From the NCBI GenBank assembly GCA_017882885.1, contig JADGOQ010000042.1, forward strand, positions 1 to 39,600: DNA of 39,600 nt. Direction: 5' to 3'. The DNA is from Actinomycetales bacterium. GTDB taxonomy: Bacteria > Actinomycetota > Actinomycetes > Actinomycetales > Actinomycetaceae. The notes under the pieces are model-generated. The model was not told the origin of the DNA. It did no database searches and worked only from the letters and a program-made list of their open reading frames with translations. Positions 11,964 through 21,712 of the stretch are shown piece by piece. Numbering within the stretch: position 1 is the stretch's first letter; each line of letters starts with the position of its first letter. The translations under genes were made by a program, and so were the position numbers.

Positions 11964-12865
11964 TCGGTTGCCCCGTCCTGGAGCACGGACGTTCCGACTC
12001 CCTCGTCCGTGAAGATCTCCAGCAGCATGGAGTGCGGCTGGCGCCCGTCGATCACGTGGGCCTTCGCAACGCCGCCGCGCACGGCACGGACGCAGGCCTC
12101 CATCTTCGGGACCATCCCGGCATCGAGGGAGGGGAGCATCTTCTCGAGCTCGCTCACCCAGATCCAGTTGATCAGCGAATCGGTGTCCGGCCAATGAGCG
12201 TAGAGGCCGGGGACGTCCGTGAGGATCACGAGCTTCTGGGCGCCCAGGGACTGCGCGAGCGCCGCCGCCGCCGTGTCGGCATTGAGGTTGAGGATCTCCC
12301 CGCTGGCGTCCGGGGCCACGGTCGAGATCACCGGGATGCGCCCGGCCCGCAGCAGGTCCTCAACCGCGTCCGGGTTGATCGAGGCGACATCACCGACGAG
12401 GCCGACGTCGAGTTCCTCGCCCTCGACGTAGGCGTGGCGCAACTGGGCGGTCATGAGCCCGCCGTCGCCACCCGAGAGCCCGACGGCGTACGGCCGGTCC
12501 TCGTTGATCAGGCCCACCAGTTCGCGCTGCACGGTACCCGTGAGGACCATCTGGACGACGTCACGCACCTCGGGAGTGGTCACGCGGAGACCCCCCCGGA
12601 ACTCCGACGAGATGCCCAGCCGCTTCAGCATGGCGCTGATCTGGGGGCCACCACCGTGCACGACGATCGGGTAGAGCCCGACCTGGCGCAGGAACTGGAC
12701 ATCGGAGGCGAAGGAGCGCTTCAGGTTGTCGTCGACCATCGCGTGGCCGCCGTACTTGATGACCACCCGGGTGCCCGCGAAGCGCTGCAGCCATGGCAGC
12801 GCCTCAATGAGGACGTCTGCCTTCCAGGGGGCGGGGATCTCCCCGTAGTTGTGGATCGAAATCAT
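11960..12865 (-). CDS. argB: Acetylglutamate kinase
   Basis: Phosphorylates N-acetylglutamate, the usual arginine-feedback step. The 301-residue product begins at ATG 12865; motifs include [10 protein letters not shown] near residue 30, VHGGGPQI near residue 70 and [12 protein letters not shown] near residue 195, as expected for the amino-acid-kinase fold. An N-terminal extension ahead of the kinase fold (about 25 residues, with WLQRF) resembles the kinked helix of arginine-sensitive hexameric NAGKs, so feedback inhibition by arginine is plausible. It overlaps argJ upstream and argD downstream by 4 bp each (ATGA). Confidence 0.96.
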   Translation of the reverse strand: MISIHNYGEIPAPWKADVLIEALPWLQRFAGTRVVIKYGGHAMVDDNLKRSFASDVQFLRQVGLYPIVVHGGGPQISAMLKRLGISSEFRGGLRVTTPEVRDVVQMVLTGTVQRELVGLINEDRPYAVGLSGGDGGLMTAQLRHAYVEGEELDVGLVGDVASINPDAVEDLLRAGRIPVISTVAPDASGEILNLNADTAAAALAQSLGAQKLVILTDVPGLYAHWPDTDSLINWIWVSELEKMLPSLDAGMVPKMEACVRAVRGGVAKAHVIDGRQPHSMLLEIFTDEGVGTSVLQDGATE

Positions 12866-14022
12866 GTGGAGTACGCGCTGTTCTCGTGGACGTAGTCGTG
12901 GGTGAGGTCGTTGGTCCAGACGGTTGCCTCGGCCCCGCCGGCGTGCAGGTCGACGACGACGCTGACCTCGCGGCCGCTCAGGTCGACGGCGGAGCGGTCC
13001 TCTCCCACGCCGCCGGCGCGGCACACCTGGACGCCGTTCATGAAGACGTCCAACTCGTCCGCCTCGTAGGCGGCCACCTCGACCGGGACCGTGCCGACAG
13101 CCGCCAGCACCCTGCCCCAGTTGGGGTCGTTCCCGAAGACCGCCGCCTTGAACAGGTTCGACGACGTCACGGCGCGGGCGACAGCGAGCGCGGCACCTTC
13201 CGTGGTGGCACCGCGGACGGTGACCGCGATGTCGTGGGACGCGCCCTCGGCGTCGGCGATGAGTTGGCGCGCGAGGTCGGCGCAGGCCGCGTCCAGGGCT
13301 GCCCCGAACACGGCCGCATCCGGGGAGGCGCCTGCGGCGCCGGAGGCAAGCAGGAGGACGGTGTCGTTGGTGGACATGCACCCGTCCGAGTCCAGCCGGT
13401 TGAAGGAGTGCTCAACCGCGTGGCGCAGCGCGGCGTCGGCCATCCCGGCGTCGAGGACCGCATCGGTCGTGAGGACCACCAGCATTGTCGCCAGCGCCGG
13501 GTTGAGCATGCCGGCACCCTTGGCCATCCCCCCGATCGACCAGCCCTCGCCGCGCTGGACGGTTTCCTTGGGGACGGTGTCGGTGGTGCAGATAGCAGCC
13601 GCCGCATCCGGGCCGCCGGTCACGCCGAGTGCCGCCGCGGCCGCGTCGACGCCCAAGAGGAGCACGGGCATGGCGAGCCGCTCCCCGATCAGCCCGGTGG
13701 AGCACACGAGCACGTCGGCCGCACCCACCCCCAGGACCGCGGCCACATGTTCCGCGGTGGTGTGGCTGTCCAAGAACCCGCCGGAGCCGGTGCAGGCGTT
13801 CGCACCGCCCGAATTGAGGATGACGGCGCACGCCCGCCCGTCGCCCACCGCGGTGCGACTCCACAGCACCGGGGCCGCCTGCACCCGGTTGGTGGTGAAC
13901 ACGCCGGCTGCCACGTCGAGCGGGCCGTCGTTCACGACCAGTGCGAGGTCGGGGCGACCCGACTTCTTGAGCCCGGCGGTGACCCCGGCCGCGCGGAAGC
14001 CCCGCGGCGCCGTCACGCTCAT
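12862..14022 (-). CDS. argJ: Glutamate N-acetyltransferase / amino-acid acetyltransferase
   Basis: Transfers acetyl from N2-acetylornithine to glutamate, recycling acetyl and producing ornithine; bifunctional members also use acetyl-CoA. The 386-residue precursor contains the self-cleavage site in [16 protein letters not shown] near residue 180, where the Thr of ATML becomes the new N-terminus of the beta chain. The C-terminus ends HENSAYST, also typical. The ATG overlaps the argC stop as ATGA. With ArgJ in the cluster, the pathway runs the cyclic acetyl route, so ornithine is delivered to an OTC that in this locus can only be ArcB. Confidence 0.96.
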   Translation of the reverse strand: MSVTAPRGFRAAGVTAGLKKSGRPDLALVVNDGPLDVAAGVFTTNRVQAAPVLWSRTAVGDGRACAVILNSGGANACTGSGGFLDSHTTAEHVAAVLGVGAADVLVCSTGLIGERLAMPVLLLGVDAAAAALGVTGGPDAAAAICTTDTVPKETVQRGEGWSIGGMAKGAGMLNPALATMLVVLTTDAVLDAGMADAALRHAVEHSFNRLDSDGCMSTNDTVLLLASGAAGASPDAAVFGAALDAACADLARQLIADAEGASHDIAVTVRGATTEGAALAVARAVTSSNLFKAAVFGNDPNWGRVLAAVGTVPVEVAAYEADELDVFMNGVQVCRAGGVGEDRSAVDLSGREVSVVVDLHAGGAEATVWTNDLTHDYVHENSAYST

Positions 14023-15059
14023 GGCGCCACCCCCACGGTGGTCAGGCCAGTGGTTTCGGGGAGACCGAGAGCGAGGTTCATCGCCTGGATCGCGGAGCCG
14101 GCGGTGCCCTTCACGAGGTTGTCCAGTGCGCACATGGCGATCACGCGGCCGGCGTGCCCGTCCACCGCCACCTGGACAAGGGCGGTGTTCGCGCCCGCCA
14201 CCGCCGCCGTCGTGGGCCATTCGCCCTCGGGCAGGAGTTCCACGAAGGGCTCCCCCGCGCAGGCAGCCTCCCAGGCGGGACGCACCTCGGCGGGGTCACC
14301 GGTGAGCGGTGCCGTCACCGAGGCGAGGATGCCCCGCGACATCGGGACGAGGATGGGCTGGAACGCGACCCGCGGGTTCAGCGCCCCTGCGGTGCGCAGG
14401 TTCTGCTCGATCTCCGGGATGTGACGGTGCGTGCCGCCCACGGCGTAGGGCGCCGCACTCCCCAGTGCCTCGGCGGCCATGAGGTGCGGCTTCGGGGCCT
14501 TGCCGGCCCCGGAGTACCCGACGGCGAGGGTGGCGACGATGCCGGAGGCATCGACGAGCCCGACGCCGGGCTGCAGGGCGAGCGTCACCGCGGCAACATT
14601 GCAGCCGGTGACGGCGATCCGGGTGGCACGGGCGAGGATCTCCCGTTGCTCGCGGGCGGCCCCCTCCCCCGCGTGGCGGAGTTCCGGGAAGCCGTACGGC
14701 CAGGAGCCCGCGTGGGGGCTGCCGTAGAAGGCCTCCCAGTCCGCGGCGTCCTCAAGGCGGAAGTCGGCGCCGCAGTCGATCACGACGGCGCCCTCGAGCT
14801 CCGCTGCCACGGCCCCGGAGGCGCCGTGTGGGAGGGCGAGGAACACGACGTCCGCACCGGAGAGGTTCTCCGTGGTGGTCTCGACGAGCACGCGGCCCGC
14901 GAGCGCGCGCAGGTGGGGGTGGTGCCGCCCCAGCTCGGTGCCGGCATTCGCGGATGCGGTCAGGGCACCGATCTCGACGTGGGGGTGCCCGAGCAGGAGC
15001 CGGAGCACCTCACCGCCGGCGTATCCCGAGGCGCCGGCCACTGCCACCGTGAAGGTCAT
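14019..15059 (-). CDS. argC: N-acetyl-gamma-glutamyl-phosphate reductase
   Basis: NADPH-dependent reduction of N-acetylglutamyl phosphate to the semialdehyde. ATG 15059 yields 346 residues beginning [15 protein letters not shown], the Rossmann glycine motif. The catalytic cysteine is in [14 protein letters not shown] near residue 150, and HRHIPEIEQ near residue 215 supplies the conserved His. It is the first gene of argCJBDG. The open frame continues 12 codons further upstream through the promoter and ARG box; ATG 15059 has no Shine-Dalgarno, and a TATCCT hexamer ends exactly 7 nt before it, suggesting a leaderless mRNA. Confidence 0.96.
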   Translation of the reverse strand: MTFTVAVAGASGYAGGEVLRLLLGHPHVEIGALTASANAGTELGRHHPHLRALAGRVLVETTTENLSGADVVFLALPHGASGAVAAELEGAVVIDCGADFRLEDAADWEAFYGSPHAGSWPYGFPELRHAGEGAAREQREILARATRIAVTGCNVAAVTLALQPGVGLVDASGIVATLAVGYSGAGKAPKPHLMAAEALGSAAPYAVGGTHRHIPEIEQNLRTAGALNPRVAFQPILVPMSRGILASVTAPLTGDPAEVRPAWEAACAGEPFVELLPEGEWPTTAAVAGANTALVQVAVDGHAGRVIAMCALDNLVKGTAGSAIQAMNLALGLPETTGLTTVGVAP

Positions 15060-15066
15060 GTGGATA

Positions 15067-15111
15067 AGGATACAACCCACTGCATATATGAACAAAAAAC
15101 TGCGGTGTCAC
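15067..15111 (-). promoter_or_regulatory. argC promoter with overlapping ARG-box-like operator
   Basis: Two overlapping promoter readings exist on the minus strand. One is TTGTTC (15090-15095), 17 nt, TATCCT (15067-15072), then 7 nt to the argC ATG. The other is GTGACA (15106-15111), 17 nt, TATATG (15083-15088). The ARG-box core TGCATATATG (15081-15090, plus-strand reading) lies in the spacer of the first and over the -10 of the second, so bound ArgR would block RNA polymerase either way. The same 11-mer CTGCATATATG occurs upstream of argR. Confidence 0.6.
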
Positions 15112-15192
15112 GCGGGTCGCTCGCCGCGACGACAGTGCCACCCGGCACGCCCGCCCGGGACGGGCGGTCAGGTCGTGGTCCACAATGGGCAC

Positions 15193-16176
15193 ATGTTCGC
15201 GATCAGTGCACGTGCGGCCGGCGGCCCGGAGGTCCTCGAGTGGGTGGAGGTGCCGGACCCGGTCGCGGGCACGGGCGAACTCCTGGTGCGGGTGCACGCC
15301 GCCGGGGTCAACTTCATCGACACCTATCAGCGCTCCGGGATCTACCCGATGCGCTTCCCCCACGTTCCCGGCTCGGAGGGCTCCGGCGTCGTCGAGGCGG
15401 TGGGCGACGGCGTCGCGGGCTTCGCCCCCGGCGACCGCGTCGCATGGCCGCAGACTCCTGGCAGCTACGCCCAGCTGGCGGTGATCCCGGCCGCCCGGGC
15501 ACTGCGCGTGCCCGACGGGGTGGACATGGACGTTGCCGCCGCACTCCCCCTGCAGGGCCTCACGGCGCACTATCTGGTCCGGTCGACGTTCGTGGTGGGC
15601 CCGGACCACACGATCCTCGTCACCGCGGGGGCCGGCGGGGTGGGACGACTCGTGATCCAGCTTGCCAAGCTCCGGGGCGCGACCGTGATCACCACGGTCG
15701 GCTCGCGTGGGAAGGAGGAGGTCGCCCGCGGGGCCGGGGCGGACCACGTCCTCGTGCTCGGGGAGATGGCGGACCTCACCTCCGGGATCCCGGCCGCCGT
15801 CCGCGCGATCGTGCCCGGCGGCGTCGACGTGAGTTACGACGGGATCGGCAAGGACACCTTCGACGGCACCCTCGCGAGCATCCGCCCGCGTGGGCTGCAG
15901 GTGCTCTTCGGCGGGGCGTCCGGTCAGGTGCCGCCGTTCGACCTGCAGCGGCTCAACGCCGCCGGGTCGCTCTTCGTCACCCGGCCCACGCTCGGACACC
16001 ACATGGCGAGCCGGGAGGAGCTGGACTGGCGCGCCGGGGAGCTGTTCGACCTTGTCCGCTCGGGTTCGCTGGGCGTCCGCATCGGCGTGCGTGAGCAACT
16101 CGCGAACGCGCGCGCGGCGCACGAGGCCCTCGAGGGCCGGGCGACAACCGGCAAGGTGATCCTGCGGGCGGTCTAG
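15193..16176 (+). CDS. Quinone oxidoreductase, zinc-independent MDR family
   Basis: NADPH:quinone reductase-like member of the medium-chain dehydrogenase/reductase superfamily, 327 residues. It has the N-terminal GroES-like domain (VNFIDTYQRSGIYP near residue 40, PGSEGSGVVEAVG near residue 60) and a Rossmann domain with the AGAGGVGRLVIQLAK glycine motif near residue 145. Zinc-binding cysteines are absent, as in QOR/zeta-crystallin types. ATG 15193 is used; a CACAAT hexamer ends 6 nt before it and no Shine-Dalgarno is present. It is transcribed divergently from argC across a 133-bp gap and shows no functional link to arginine. The physiological substrate is not predictable. Confidence 0.88.
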   Translation: MFAISARAAGGPEVLEWVEVPDPVAGTGELLVRVHAAGVNFIDTYQRSGIYPMRFPHVPGSEGSGVVEAVGDGVAGFAPGDRVAWPQTPGSYAQLAVIPAARALRVPDGVDMDVAAALPLQGLTAHYLVRSTFVVGPDHTILVTAGAGGVGRLVIQLAKLRGATVITTVGSRGKEEVARGAGADHVLVLGEMADLTSGIPAAVRAIVPGGVDVSYDGIGKDTFDGTLASIRPRGLQVLFGGASGQVPPFDLQRLNAAGSLFVTRPTLGHHMASREELDWRAGELFDLVRSGSLGVRIGVREQLANARAAHEALEGRATTGKVILRAV

Positions 16177-16196
16177 CGCGCGGGCGGTCCAGCGCG

Positions 16197-16212
16197 CGGG
16201 CGTGTTTGCCCG
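16197..16212. terminator. Possible bidirectional terminator between convergent genes
   Basis: CGGGC-gtgttt-GCCCG is a 5-bp GC stem in the 40-bp gap between the convergent quinone oxidoreductase and flavodoxin genes. The 11-mer GCGCGCGGGCG is directly repeated at 16176-16186 and 16192-16202. No T-run is present, so confidence is low. Confidence 0.3.
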
Positions 16213-16216
16213 GGCG

Positions 16217-16720
16217 TCAGGCCTCGGGCAGGTGCTCCTTGAGGTCGGCGGCGATCTGCTGCGCCCAGGCACGGATCTTGTCCCACTCGCGGTAATCGCC
16301 CTCGGGAGCGTTGCCGAGGCGGGCGATGGACCGCTCGCGCAGGGACAGGCCGGAGAACTCCATCCTGCCCTTGAACGTCTGGTGGTCGATCGGGTTGATG
16401 GAGAGCAGGGCCGGCCCGATACGCCGCGGGTCCTGGACGTTGCCGATCGGCACGCCCGAGAGGCCGCACGAGAACGCCCAGAGCGGGAGCTCCCGCAACT
16501 GCGGACCGTAGTGGGAGATGAAGTTCCGGATGGTCTCCATCCACTGCGTCATGTAGACGGCGGACCCGACGACCACGGCGTCCACGCCGTCGAGCGTGGT
16601 CACGTCCCCCGGCTCCGCCTGGACCGCGTCGAGGCCGGCGATCGCGAGTTCCTCGACGATGGCCGTGCCGATCTCCTTCGTGGCACCGTGCTTGGATGCC
16701 GCAACTACCAGGACCTTCAT
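16217..16720 (-). CDS. Flavodoxin-domain protein (HemG-like)
   Basis: FMN-binding flavodoxin fold protein of 167 residues. The phosphate-binding loop is ASKHGATKEIG at residues 8-18, and VVVGSAVYMTQWMETIRNFI near residue 50 is the usual second FMN loop. Similarity to menaquinone-dependent protoporphyrinogen oxidase-type flavodoxins is visible in the Tyr-Met-x-x-Trp arrangement, but no heme gene is nearby, so the name is left general. It lies 26 bp after the SDR gene and is probably the last gene of the pheST transcript. ATG 16720 is preceded by GGGAGAG about 10 nt upstream; the long open frame further upstream belongs to another frame of the SDR gene. Confidence 0.85.
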   Translation of the reverse strand: MKVLVVAASKHGATKEIGTAIVEELAIAGLDAVQAEPGDVTTLDGVDAVVVGSAVYMTQWMETIRNFISHYGPQLRELPLWAFSCGLSGVPIGNVQDPRRIGPALLSINPIDHQTFKGRMEFSGLSLRERSIARLGNAPEGDYREWDKIRAWAQQIAADLKEHLPEA

Positions 16721-16746
16721 GGGCCCATTCTCTCCCGATTTCTGAT

Positions 16747-17544
16747 TCATCCGGAAAACTTTCGCGCCTCGGACGGTACGAGGCCGAGCCGTTGCGCCGA
16801 CCCGCGGGACCTGAGCTCCTCCGGACGGTCGAGGCCGACGCGCAGGTAGGAGCCGGACAGGTGGTCCCCCTCGCCGCGGGCGAGGGCGAGGGCGAGGGCG
16901 ACGACGTCGGCCGGGTCGGTCCACTGGGTGCGCCCCGCATGCATCGCCATCGAGCCGGTCATGTCCGTTCTGACCACGCCCGGCGCCATCTCGAAGGCGC
17001 GCAGGCCGAGTGCGAACCCGGCCTCGTGCAGTGCGCCCCCAATGCGGAACAGCGCCGACTTCGAGGCGGTGTACCCCGTGCTGGTGGCGAAGTCGCGCGT
17101 CCCGGACCCGGAGTTGATGTCGATGACGCGCCCCCCGCCGCCCGCCAGCATCCCCGGGACCACCGCGTGGGCCAGCAGGAACGGCCCGCGCACGTTCACC
17201 GCGACGACGTCCCACCACTCCTCCGGGTCGGCCTCCCAGAGCGGCACCTCCGCGTCGACACGCCCGGCGTTGTTGACGAGAACGTCGATCGACCCGAGCC
17301 CGCGCGTCACCTCGGCGACCGCACGGACGACGTCGACCTCCCGCGTGACGTCCGCCGCCACGGTGACGACACGCGCGTCGCAGGCAGAGGCGATCTCGGC
17401 CGCCACCCCTGCGAGCCCGTCCGGCGAGGTTGCGATGAGCCCGACGTCCAACCCGGCGGCTGCGAAGCCCAGCGCCAGATGGCGTCCGATGCCCCGCGAG
17501 GCGCCCGTGATGAGGGCCGTGCGCGGGGCGGGCGGCGCCATCAT
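16747..17544 (-). CDS. Short-chain dehydrogenase/reductase (SDR)
   Basis: Classical SDR of 265 residues. TGASRGIG near residue 14 is the cofactor glycine motif, NNAG near residue 92 is structural, and the catalytic tetrad region is represented by Ser in DINSGSGTRDF and by YTASK near residue 158. The Asp/Arg determinant for NAD versus NADP is not obvious (IATSPDG follows beta-2). The first ATG overlaps the pheT stop as ATGA, showing translational coupling with an aminoacyl-tRNA synthetase subunit, although no functional link is known. The substrate cannot be predicted. Confidence 0.88.
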   Translation of the reverse strand: MMAPPAPRTALITGASRGIGRHLALGFAAAGLDVGLIATSPDGLAGVAAEIASACDARVVTVAADVTREVDVVRAVAEVTRGLGSIDVLVNNAGRVDAEVPLWEADPEEWWDVVAVNVRGPFLLAHAVVPGMLAGGGGRVIDINSGSGTRDFATSTGYTASKSALFRIGGALHEAGFALGLRAFEMAPGVVRTDMTGSMAMHAGRTQWTDPADVVALALALARGEGDHLSGSYLRVGLDRPEELRSRGSAQRLGLVPSEARKFSG

Positions 17545-20084
17545 CGGAGCCGTGCCCCCAGCGCTGAGGTCGCACGGGCGATGACAGCCTCACGCACCCC
17601 GGCGATCTCCGCCGCCGTCAACGTGTGGTCCGCAGCTCGCAGCCGCAGCGCGAACGCCAGCGACTTGAGCCCCGCGCCGAGCGCCGCTGACGTGTACTCG
17701 TCGAACAGCCGCACCTCCTCCGCGAGCACCCCCGCGGCGCCGCGCACCACGTCGAGCGCGTGGCCGTTGGGGATGGCGGCGTCCATGACGAGCGCGATGT
17801 CCTCCTTGGCCTGCGGGTAGGTGGACACGGGCCGCACCTGCAGGGCGTCAACCGGGACGGCCGCGAACAACGCGTCCAGGTCCAGCTCGAAGGCCACGGT
17901 CCGCGGCGGCAGGTCCAGGCCGGGAAGGACAGCCGGGTGGAGTTCGCCCGCGTACCCGACGACGGCGCCGGCCACCACCAGCTCCGCGCACCGGCCGGGG
18001 TGCCACGGGGTGCGATCGCCCTGCCGGGTGGCGATGGGCACCCCGACCGTCCGGCCCGCCAGTTGCGCGAGCTCGACAGCGTCCGCCCAGTCGAATTCCC
18101 GCGCACCGCCGAGGGCGCCCCCCGGGGCGGGCGGGCCTGCCATCATCGCCGCCACGTGCAGCGGCTGGGCCGGGACGGCGGCGTGGATCGCGGCGAGGGT
18201 CCGGGGGTCCGGGAGTTGCGCCACGGGAGGCAGCGGCGAGGAGGCCACGTCCGCGCCCTCGGTGACGAGGCCGATCTCCATGATCGCGAGGTCATTGCCG
18301 CGCCCCACGTTCCGGCGCGCCACCTCGATGAGCGAGGCGAGCAGCGTGGACCGCATGAAGGGCGCGTCGTCGGCGATCGGATTGACCAGCCGGAACATCC
18401 GCCGGCGGGGGTCGTCCGCGGGGACGTGGAGACGGTCGTGGACGTCACCCACGTAGGGGTACGACAGCACCTCGTTCAGCCCGTGCTCGGCGAGCGCGCG
18501 CATCACCGCCCGGCGCTGCCGCTGCCGATCCGTCAGGCCACGGCCCGCGGGTGCGGCCGGCACCACGGAGGGGATCTCGTCGTAGCCACGCAGCCGCGCG
18601 ACCTCCTCGACCAGGTCCTCCGGGATCGCGAGGTCAGTGCGCCAGCTCGGTGGTGTCACGGTGAGGGTGTCGCCGTCGCGCTCCAGGCCGGCGCCCAGCA
18701 TCGTGAGGGTCGCGACGACGTCCTCGACCGCGTAGTCCACTCCCACCACCCGTGCGGGGAGCCGCCCGTCCATCACCACGGGACGCGGCGGGGCAGTGGT
18801 GTCCACATCGGTGACGACGTCGTCCACCCGGCCGCCGCCGTACTCCACCAGCAGGTCCGCGGCCCGCTGGGCCGCGAAGGGCGGGAGCTGGGGATCCACG
18901 CCGCGCTCGAAGCGCTTAGCGGATTCGCTCGGCAGCCGGTGCCGGCGCGCCGTGCGCGCCACCGTGACGGGGTCGAAGTGCGCCGCCTCGAGCAGGACGT
19001 CGGTGGTGCCGGCGTCGATCTCGGTGGACGCGCCGCCCATCACGCCGGCGAGCGCGAGGACGCGGGCGCCGTCGTCGTCGGTGATGAGGAGGTCCTCGGG
19101 GTCCAGCCGGCGCCGCGCGCCGTCCAGGGTGACGAGCTCCTCGCCGGCGACGGCGCGGCGCACCACGATCGGGTCGCGCATCCTGGCGAGGTCGTAGGCG
19201 TGCATCGGCTGGCCGAGGTCGAGCATCACGAAGTTGGTGACGTCCACGGTGAGCGAGATGGGTCGCATGCCGGCGTGGCGCAGGCGGTCCTGCATCCAGG
19301 CGGGCGACGGCGCCTGCGGGTCCACGCCCCGGACCACGCGGGCCACGAACCGGTCGCACCCGACGGCGCCGTGCACGGGCGCTTCGTCGCGCACGGCCAC
19401 CGCGAAGCCACCGTCCGACGGGGCCGGCGGGTGGAGGCGGCTGACCGGGTCCGTGAAGCGGGCTCCGGTGGAGTGGGAGTACTCCCGGGCGACCCCGCGC
19501 ATGGAGAAGCAGTAGCCGCGATCCGGCGTGATGTTGATCTCAAGGAGCTCCGTGCCGAGGCCGAGGAGGTCCAGCATGCTCGTGCCCGGAGCCGGGATTG
19601 GCCCGTTCAGGTACCGCTCGAGCACCATGATGCCGCTGTGGTCGTTGCCGAGTCCCAGCTCGCGCTCGGAGCAGATCATGCCGTCGGAGACGTGCCCGTA
19701 CGTCTTCCGCGCGGCGATGGGAAACGGGCCCGGGAGCACCGAGCCAGGAAGGGCCACCACGACGTGGTCGCCCGCGGCGAAGTTGTGCGCGCCGCAGACG
19801 ATCCCGCGGGACGGGACGCCGGCGGCCTCGGACCCGGTCCCGGGCGCGTCGTTGAACGGGCCGACGTCCACGCGGCAGTAGCTCACGGTCTTGCCGTTCT
19901 TGTGCTTCTCCGCCTTCACCGAGAGCACGTGGCCGACCACGAGGTCCCCCGTCACGGTGGGCGGCGTGATCGACTCCTCCTCGAGGCCGACGCGGACCAG
20001 GTCCGCGGCGAGCTGGGCGACGGTGGTGCCGGCGGGCACCTCGACGTGGTCGGCGAGCCACTGCAGCGGTACGTACGGCATCAC
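17541..20084 (-). CDS. pheT: Phenylalanine--tRNA ligase beta subunit
   Basis: Large subunit of the (alpha-beta)2 PheRS, 847 residues, a normal length. The N-terminal OB-fold tRNA-binding (EMAP-like) domain spans about residues 40-165 ([21 protein letters not shown]), followed by B3/B4 editing-domain sequence ([18 protein letters not shown]), the B5 domain (residues about 400-470), and a C-terminal FDX-ACB anticodon-binding domain ([13 protein letters not shown] near residue 755). The ATG overlaps pheS by 4 bp (ATGA), and the stop overlaps the SDR start by 4 bp. All expected domains are intact. Confidence 0.97.
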   Translation of the reverse strand: MMPYVPLQWLADHVEVPAGTTVAQLAADLVRVGLEEESITPPTVTGDLVVGHVLSVKAEKHKNGKTVSYCRVDVGPFNDAPGTGSEAAGVPSRGIVCGAHNFAAGDHVVVALPGSVLPGPFPIAARKTYGHVSDGMICSERELGLGNDHSGIMVLERYLNGPIPAPGTSMLDLLGLGTELLEINITPDRGYCFSMRGVAREYSHSTGARFTDPVSRLHPPAPSDGGFAVAVRDEAPVHGAVGCDRFVARVVRGVDPQAPSPAWMQDRLRHAGMRPISLTVDVTNFVMLDLGQPMHAYDLARMRDPIVVRRAVAGEELVTLDGARRRLDPEDLLITDDDGARVLALAGVMGGASTEIDAGTTDVLLEAAHFDPVTVARTARRHRLPSESAKRFERGVDPQLPPFAAQRAADLLVEYGGGRVDDVVTDVDTTAPPRPVVMDGRLPARVVGVDYAVEDVVATLTMLGAGLERDGDTLTVTPPSWRTDLAIPEDLVEEVARLRGYDEIPSVVPAAPAGRGLTDRQRQRRAVMRALAEHGLNEVLSYPYVGDVHDRLHVPADDPRRRMFRLVNPIADDAPFMRSTLLASLIEVARRNVGRGNDLAIMEIGLVTEGADVASSPLPPVAQLPDPRTLAAIHAAVPAQPLHVAAMMAGPPAPGGALGGAREFDWADAVELAQLAGRTVGVPIATRQGDRTPWHPGRCAELVVAGAVVGYAGELHPAVLPGLDLPPRTVAFELDLDALFAAVPVDALQVRPVSTYPQAKEDIALVMDAAIPNGHALDVVRGAAGVLAEEVRLFDEYTSAALGAGLKSLAFALRLRAADHTLTAAEIAGVREAVIARATSALGARLR

Positions 20085-21145
20085 ACGCCCCTTCCGAGTG
20101 AGGTGGGTCCGAACTGGGTGGAGAAACGGACGTCGCCCTCAACCATGTCGCGCATGTCCGCGATCCCGTGCCGCAGCATGAGGGTGCGCTCGATACCCAT
20201 GCCGAACGCGAAGCCGGTGTACACGTCCGGATCGACGCCACAGGCCCGCAGGACGTTGGGGTTCACCATGCCGCAGCCGCCCCATTCGATCCATCCCGGC
20301 CCGCCCTTCTTCTGGGGGAACCACAGGTCCATCTCGGCGGAGGGCTCGGTGAAGGGGAAGAAGGAGGGCCGGAGCCGGGTGCGGGCCTCGGGCCCGAACA
20401 TCGCGCGGGCGAAGTGGTCCAGGATGCCCTTCAGGTTCGCCATCGTGATGCCCTTGTCCACTGCCAGCCCCTCCACCTGGTGGAAGACCGGGGTGTGGGT
20501 GGCGTCGAGGGCATCGGTGCGGAACACCTTCCCGGGGCACGCGATGTACACCGGCAGGTCGCGCTCCAGCAGGGTGCGGGCCTGCACCGGGGACGTGTGG
20601 GTGCGGAGGACGAGGTGCGAGCCGGCGCCGCCGTCGTCCACGAAGAACGTGTCCTGCATCTGGCGCGCCGGGTGGTCGGGGCCGAAGTTGAGGGCGTCGA
20701 AATTGAACCACTCGTGCTCGAGCTCGGGACCCTCGGCGATTTCCCACCCCATCGCGGTGAAGAAGTCGGAGATGTCGTCGATGAGCGCATTCAGCGGGTG
20801 CCGGGAGCCCAGCGGAAGGCGGTCGGCCGGGGTTGTCACGTCCACGGCCTCGTCGCGGAGGATCGCACGGGCCGCCTCGGCCTCGAGCTCCCCGGTTCGC
20901 GCCGCCAGGGCTGCGGCGATACGCGCCCGCGCCTGGCCGAGGTTCCGCCCGGCCATCCCCTTCTCGGCGGGGGCGAGCGTCCCGATGGCACGGTTGGCCA
21001 GGGTGATCGGGGCACGGTCCCCCGCGTGGGCGAGCCGCACCTCCTTCAGGTGGGCCAGGTCCACGGCACCGGCGATGGCGTCCAGCGCACTGCTGATGGC
21101 CGCGTCGATCGCCTGTGGATCGAGCGGGGAGAGCTGCTCGGACAT
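20081..21145 (-). CDS. pheS: Phenylalanine--tRNA ligase alpha subunit
   Basis: Catalytic subunit of PheRS, 354 residues, class II synthetase. The N-terminal coiled-coil tRNA-binding arm is followed by motif 2 ([20 protein letters not shown] near residue 205) and motif 3 ([18 protein letters not shown] near residue 325); [15 protein letters not shown] near residue 260 is also diagnostic. AAAGG lies 6 nt before the ATG, and a TAGACT hexamer at 21170-21175 is a plausible -10. It starts the pheS-pheT-SDR-flavodoxin run and is divergent from the CBS gene across 143 bp. Confidence 0.97.
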   Translation of the reverse strand: MSEQLSPLDPQAIDAAISSALDAIAGAVDLAHLKEVRLAHAGDRAPITLANRAIGTLAPAEKGMAGRNLGQARARIAAALAARTGELEAEAARAILRDEAVDVTTPADRLPLGSRHPLNALIDDISDFFTAMGWEIAEGPELEHEWFNFDALNFGPDHPARQMQDTFFVDDGGAGSHLVLRTHTSPVQARTLLERDLPVYIACPGKVFRTDALDATHTPVFHQVEGLAVDKGITMANLKGILDHFARAMFGPEARTRLRPSFFPFTEPSAEMDLWFPQKKGGPGWIEWGGCGMVNPNVLRACGVDPDVYTGFAFGMGIERTLMLRHGIADMRDMVEGDVRFSTQFGPTSLGRGV

Positions 21146-21169
21146 GCGTGCCTTTCTGTCGACGACACC

Positions 21170-21175
21170 AGTCTA
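21170..21175 (-). promoter_or_regulatory. Candidate pheS -10 element
   Basis: TAGACT on the minus strand lies about 25 bp upstream of the pheS start with an AAAGG ribosome site in between. No convincing -35 was found, so this is a weak call. Confidence 0.35.
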
Positions 21176-21288
21176 GGTGGGTCTCCCGTTCACCCCGTCC
21201 GGCGCCTGCCATGCGAAACACCCCTGGAATCGCGACGACATGCGGGTGTCACCTGCCGCTCATCGGGACCTCGTGCTACCTTTCGCGC

Positions 21289-21708
21289 ATGTACGTTTCA
21301 GACATCATCAGGAAGAAGGGGAACGCCGTCGTCACGCTCCCCCCAAACGCCACCGTCGCCGAACTGCTCGCGACGCTCGACGACAACCACATCGGCGCCG
21401 TCGTGGTGGTGGACGGGGACGAGGTGCTGGGCATCGTCTCCGAGCGCGACGTCGTCCGCCACCTGCGCGCCTCCACGGACGTCTCCGCCCACGTCGACGC
21501 GCTCATGACCTCGAAGCTCGCGTGGTGTGGGATGAAGGACGACATCCAGGACCTCGCGGCCACGATGACCGAGCGTCGGGTGCGGCACGTGCCGGTGATC
21601 GAGGACGGACGGCTCGTGGCGATCGTCTCGATCGGCGACGTGGTCAAGCACCGCCTCGACGAACTCTCCGCCGAGCGGGACCACCTCGCCGGGTACGTGC
21701 ACGGCTGA
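21289..21708 (+). CDS. CBS-domain pair protein
   Basis: Small 139-residue protein made of two CBS motifs and little else. The first spans about residues 15-65 (NHIGAVVVVDGDEVLGIVSERDVVRHL) and the second about residues 75-125 (RRVRHVPVIEDGRLVAIVSIGDVVKHR). Such stand-alone Bateman modules bind adenosine nucleotides and regulate partner proteins; the partner here is unknown. ATG 21289 is used: TACCTT ends 6 nt before it and no Shine-Dalgarno is visible, suggesting a leaderless transcript. The PfkB kinase gene begins 4 bp after its stop, so the two are cotranscribed. Confidence 0.9.
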   Translation: MYVSDIIRKKGNAVVTLPPNATVAELLATLDDNHIGAVVVVDGDEVLGIVSERDVVRHLRASTDVSAHVDALMTSKLAWCGMKDDIQDLAATMTERRVRHVPVIEDGRLVAIVSIGDVVKHRLDELSAERDHLAGYVHG

Positions 21709-21712
21709 ACCC

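Noticed and set aside
17760-21176. Very long open frame on the plus strand opposite pheS and pheT
   Set aside because: It is antisense to two well-defined genes; the translation is Arg/His/Val/Gly-rich with no domain. GC-rich codon bias leaves such frames open by chance.
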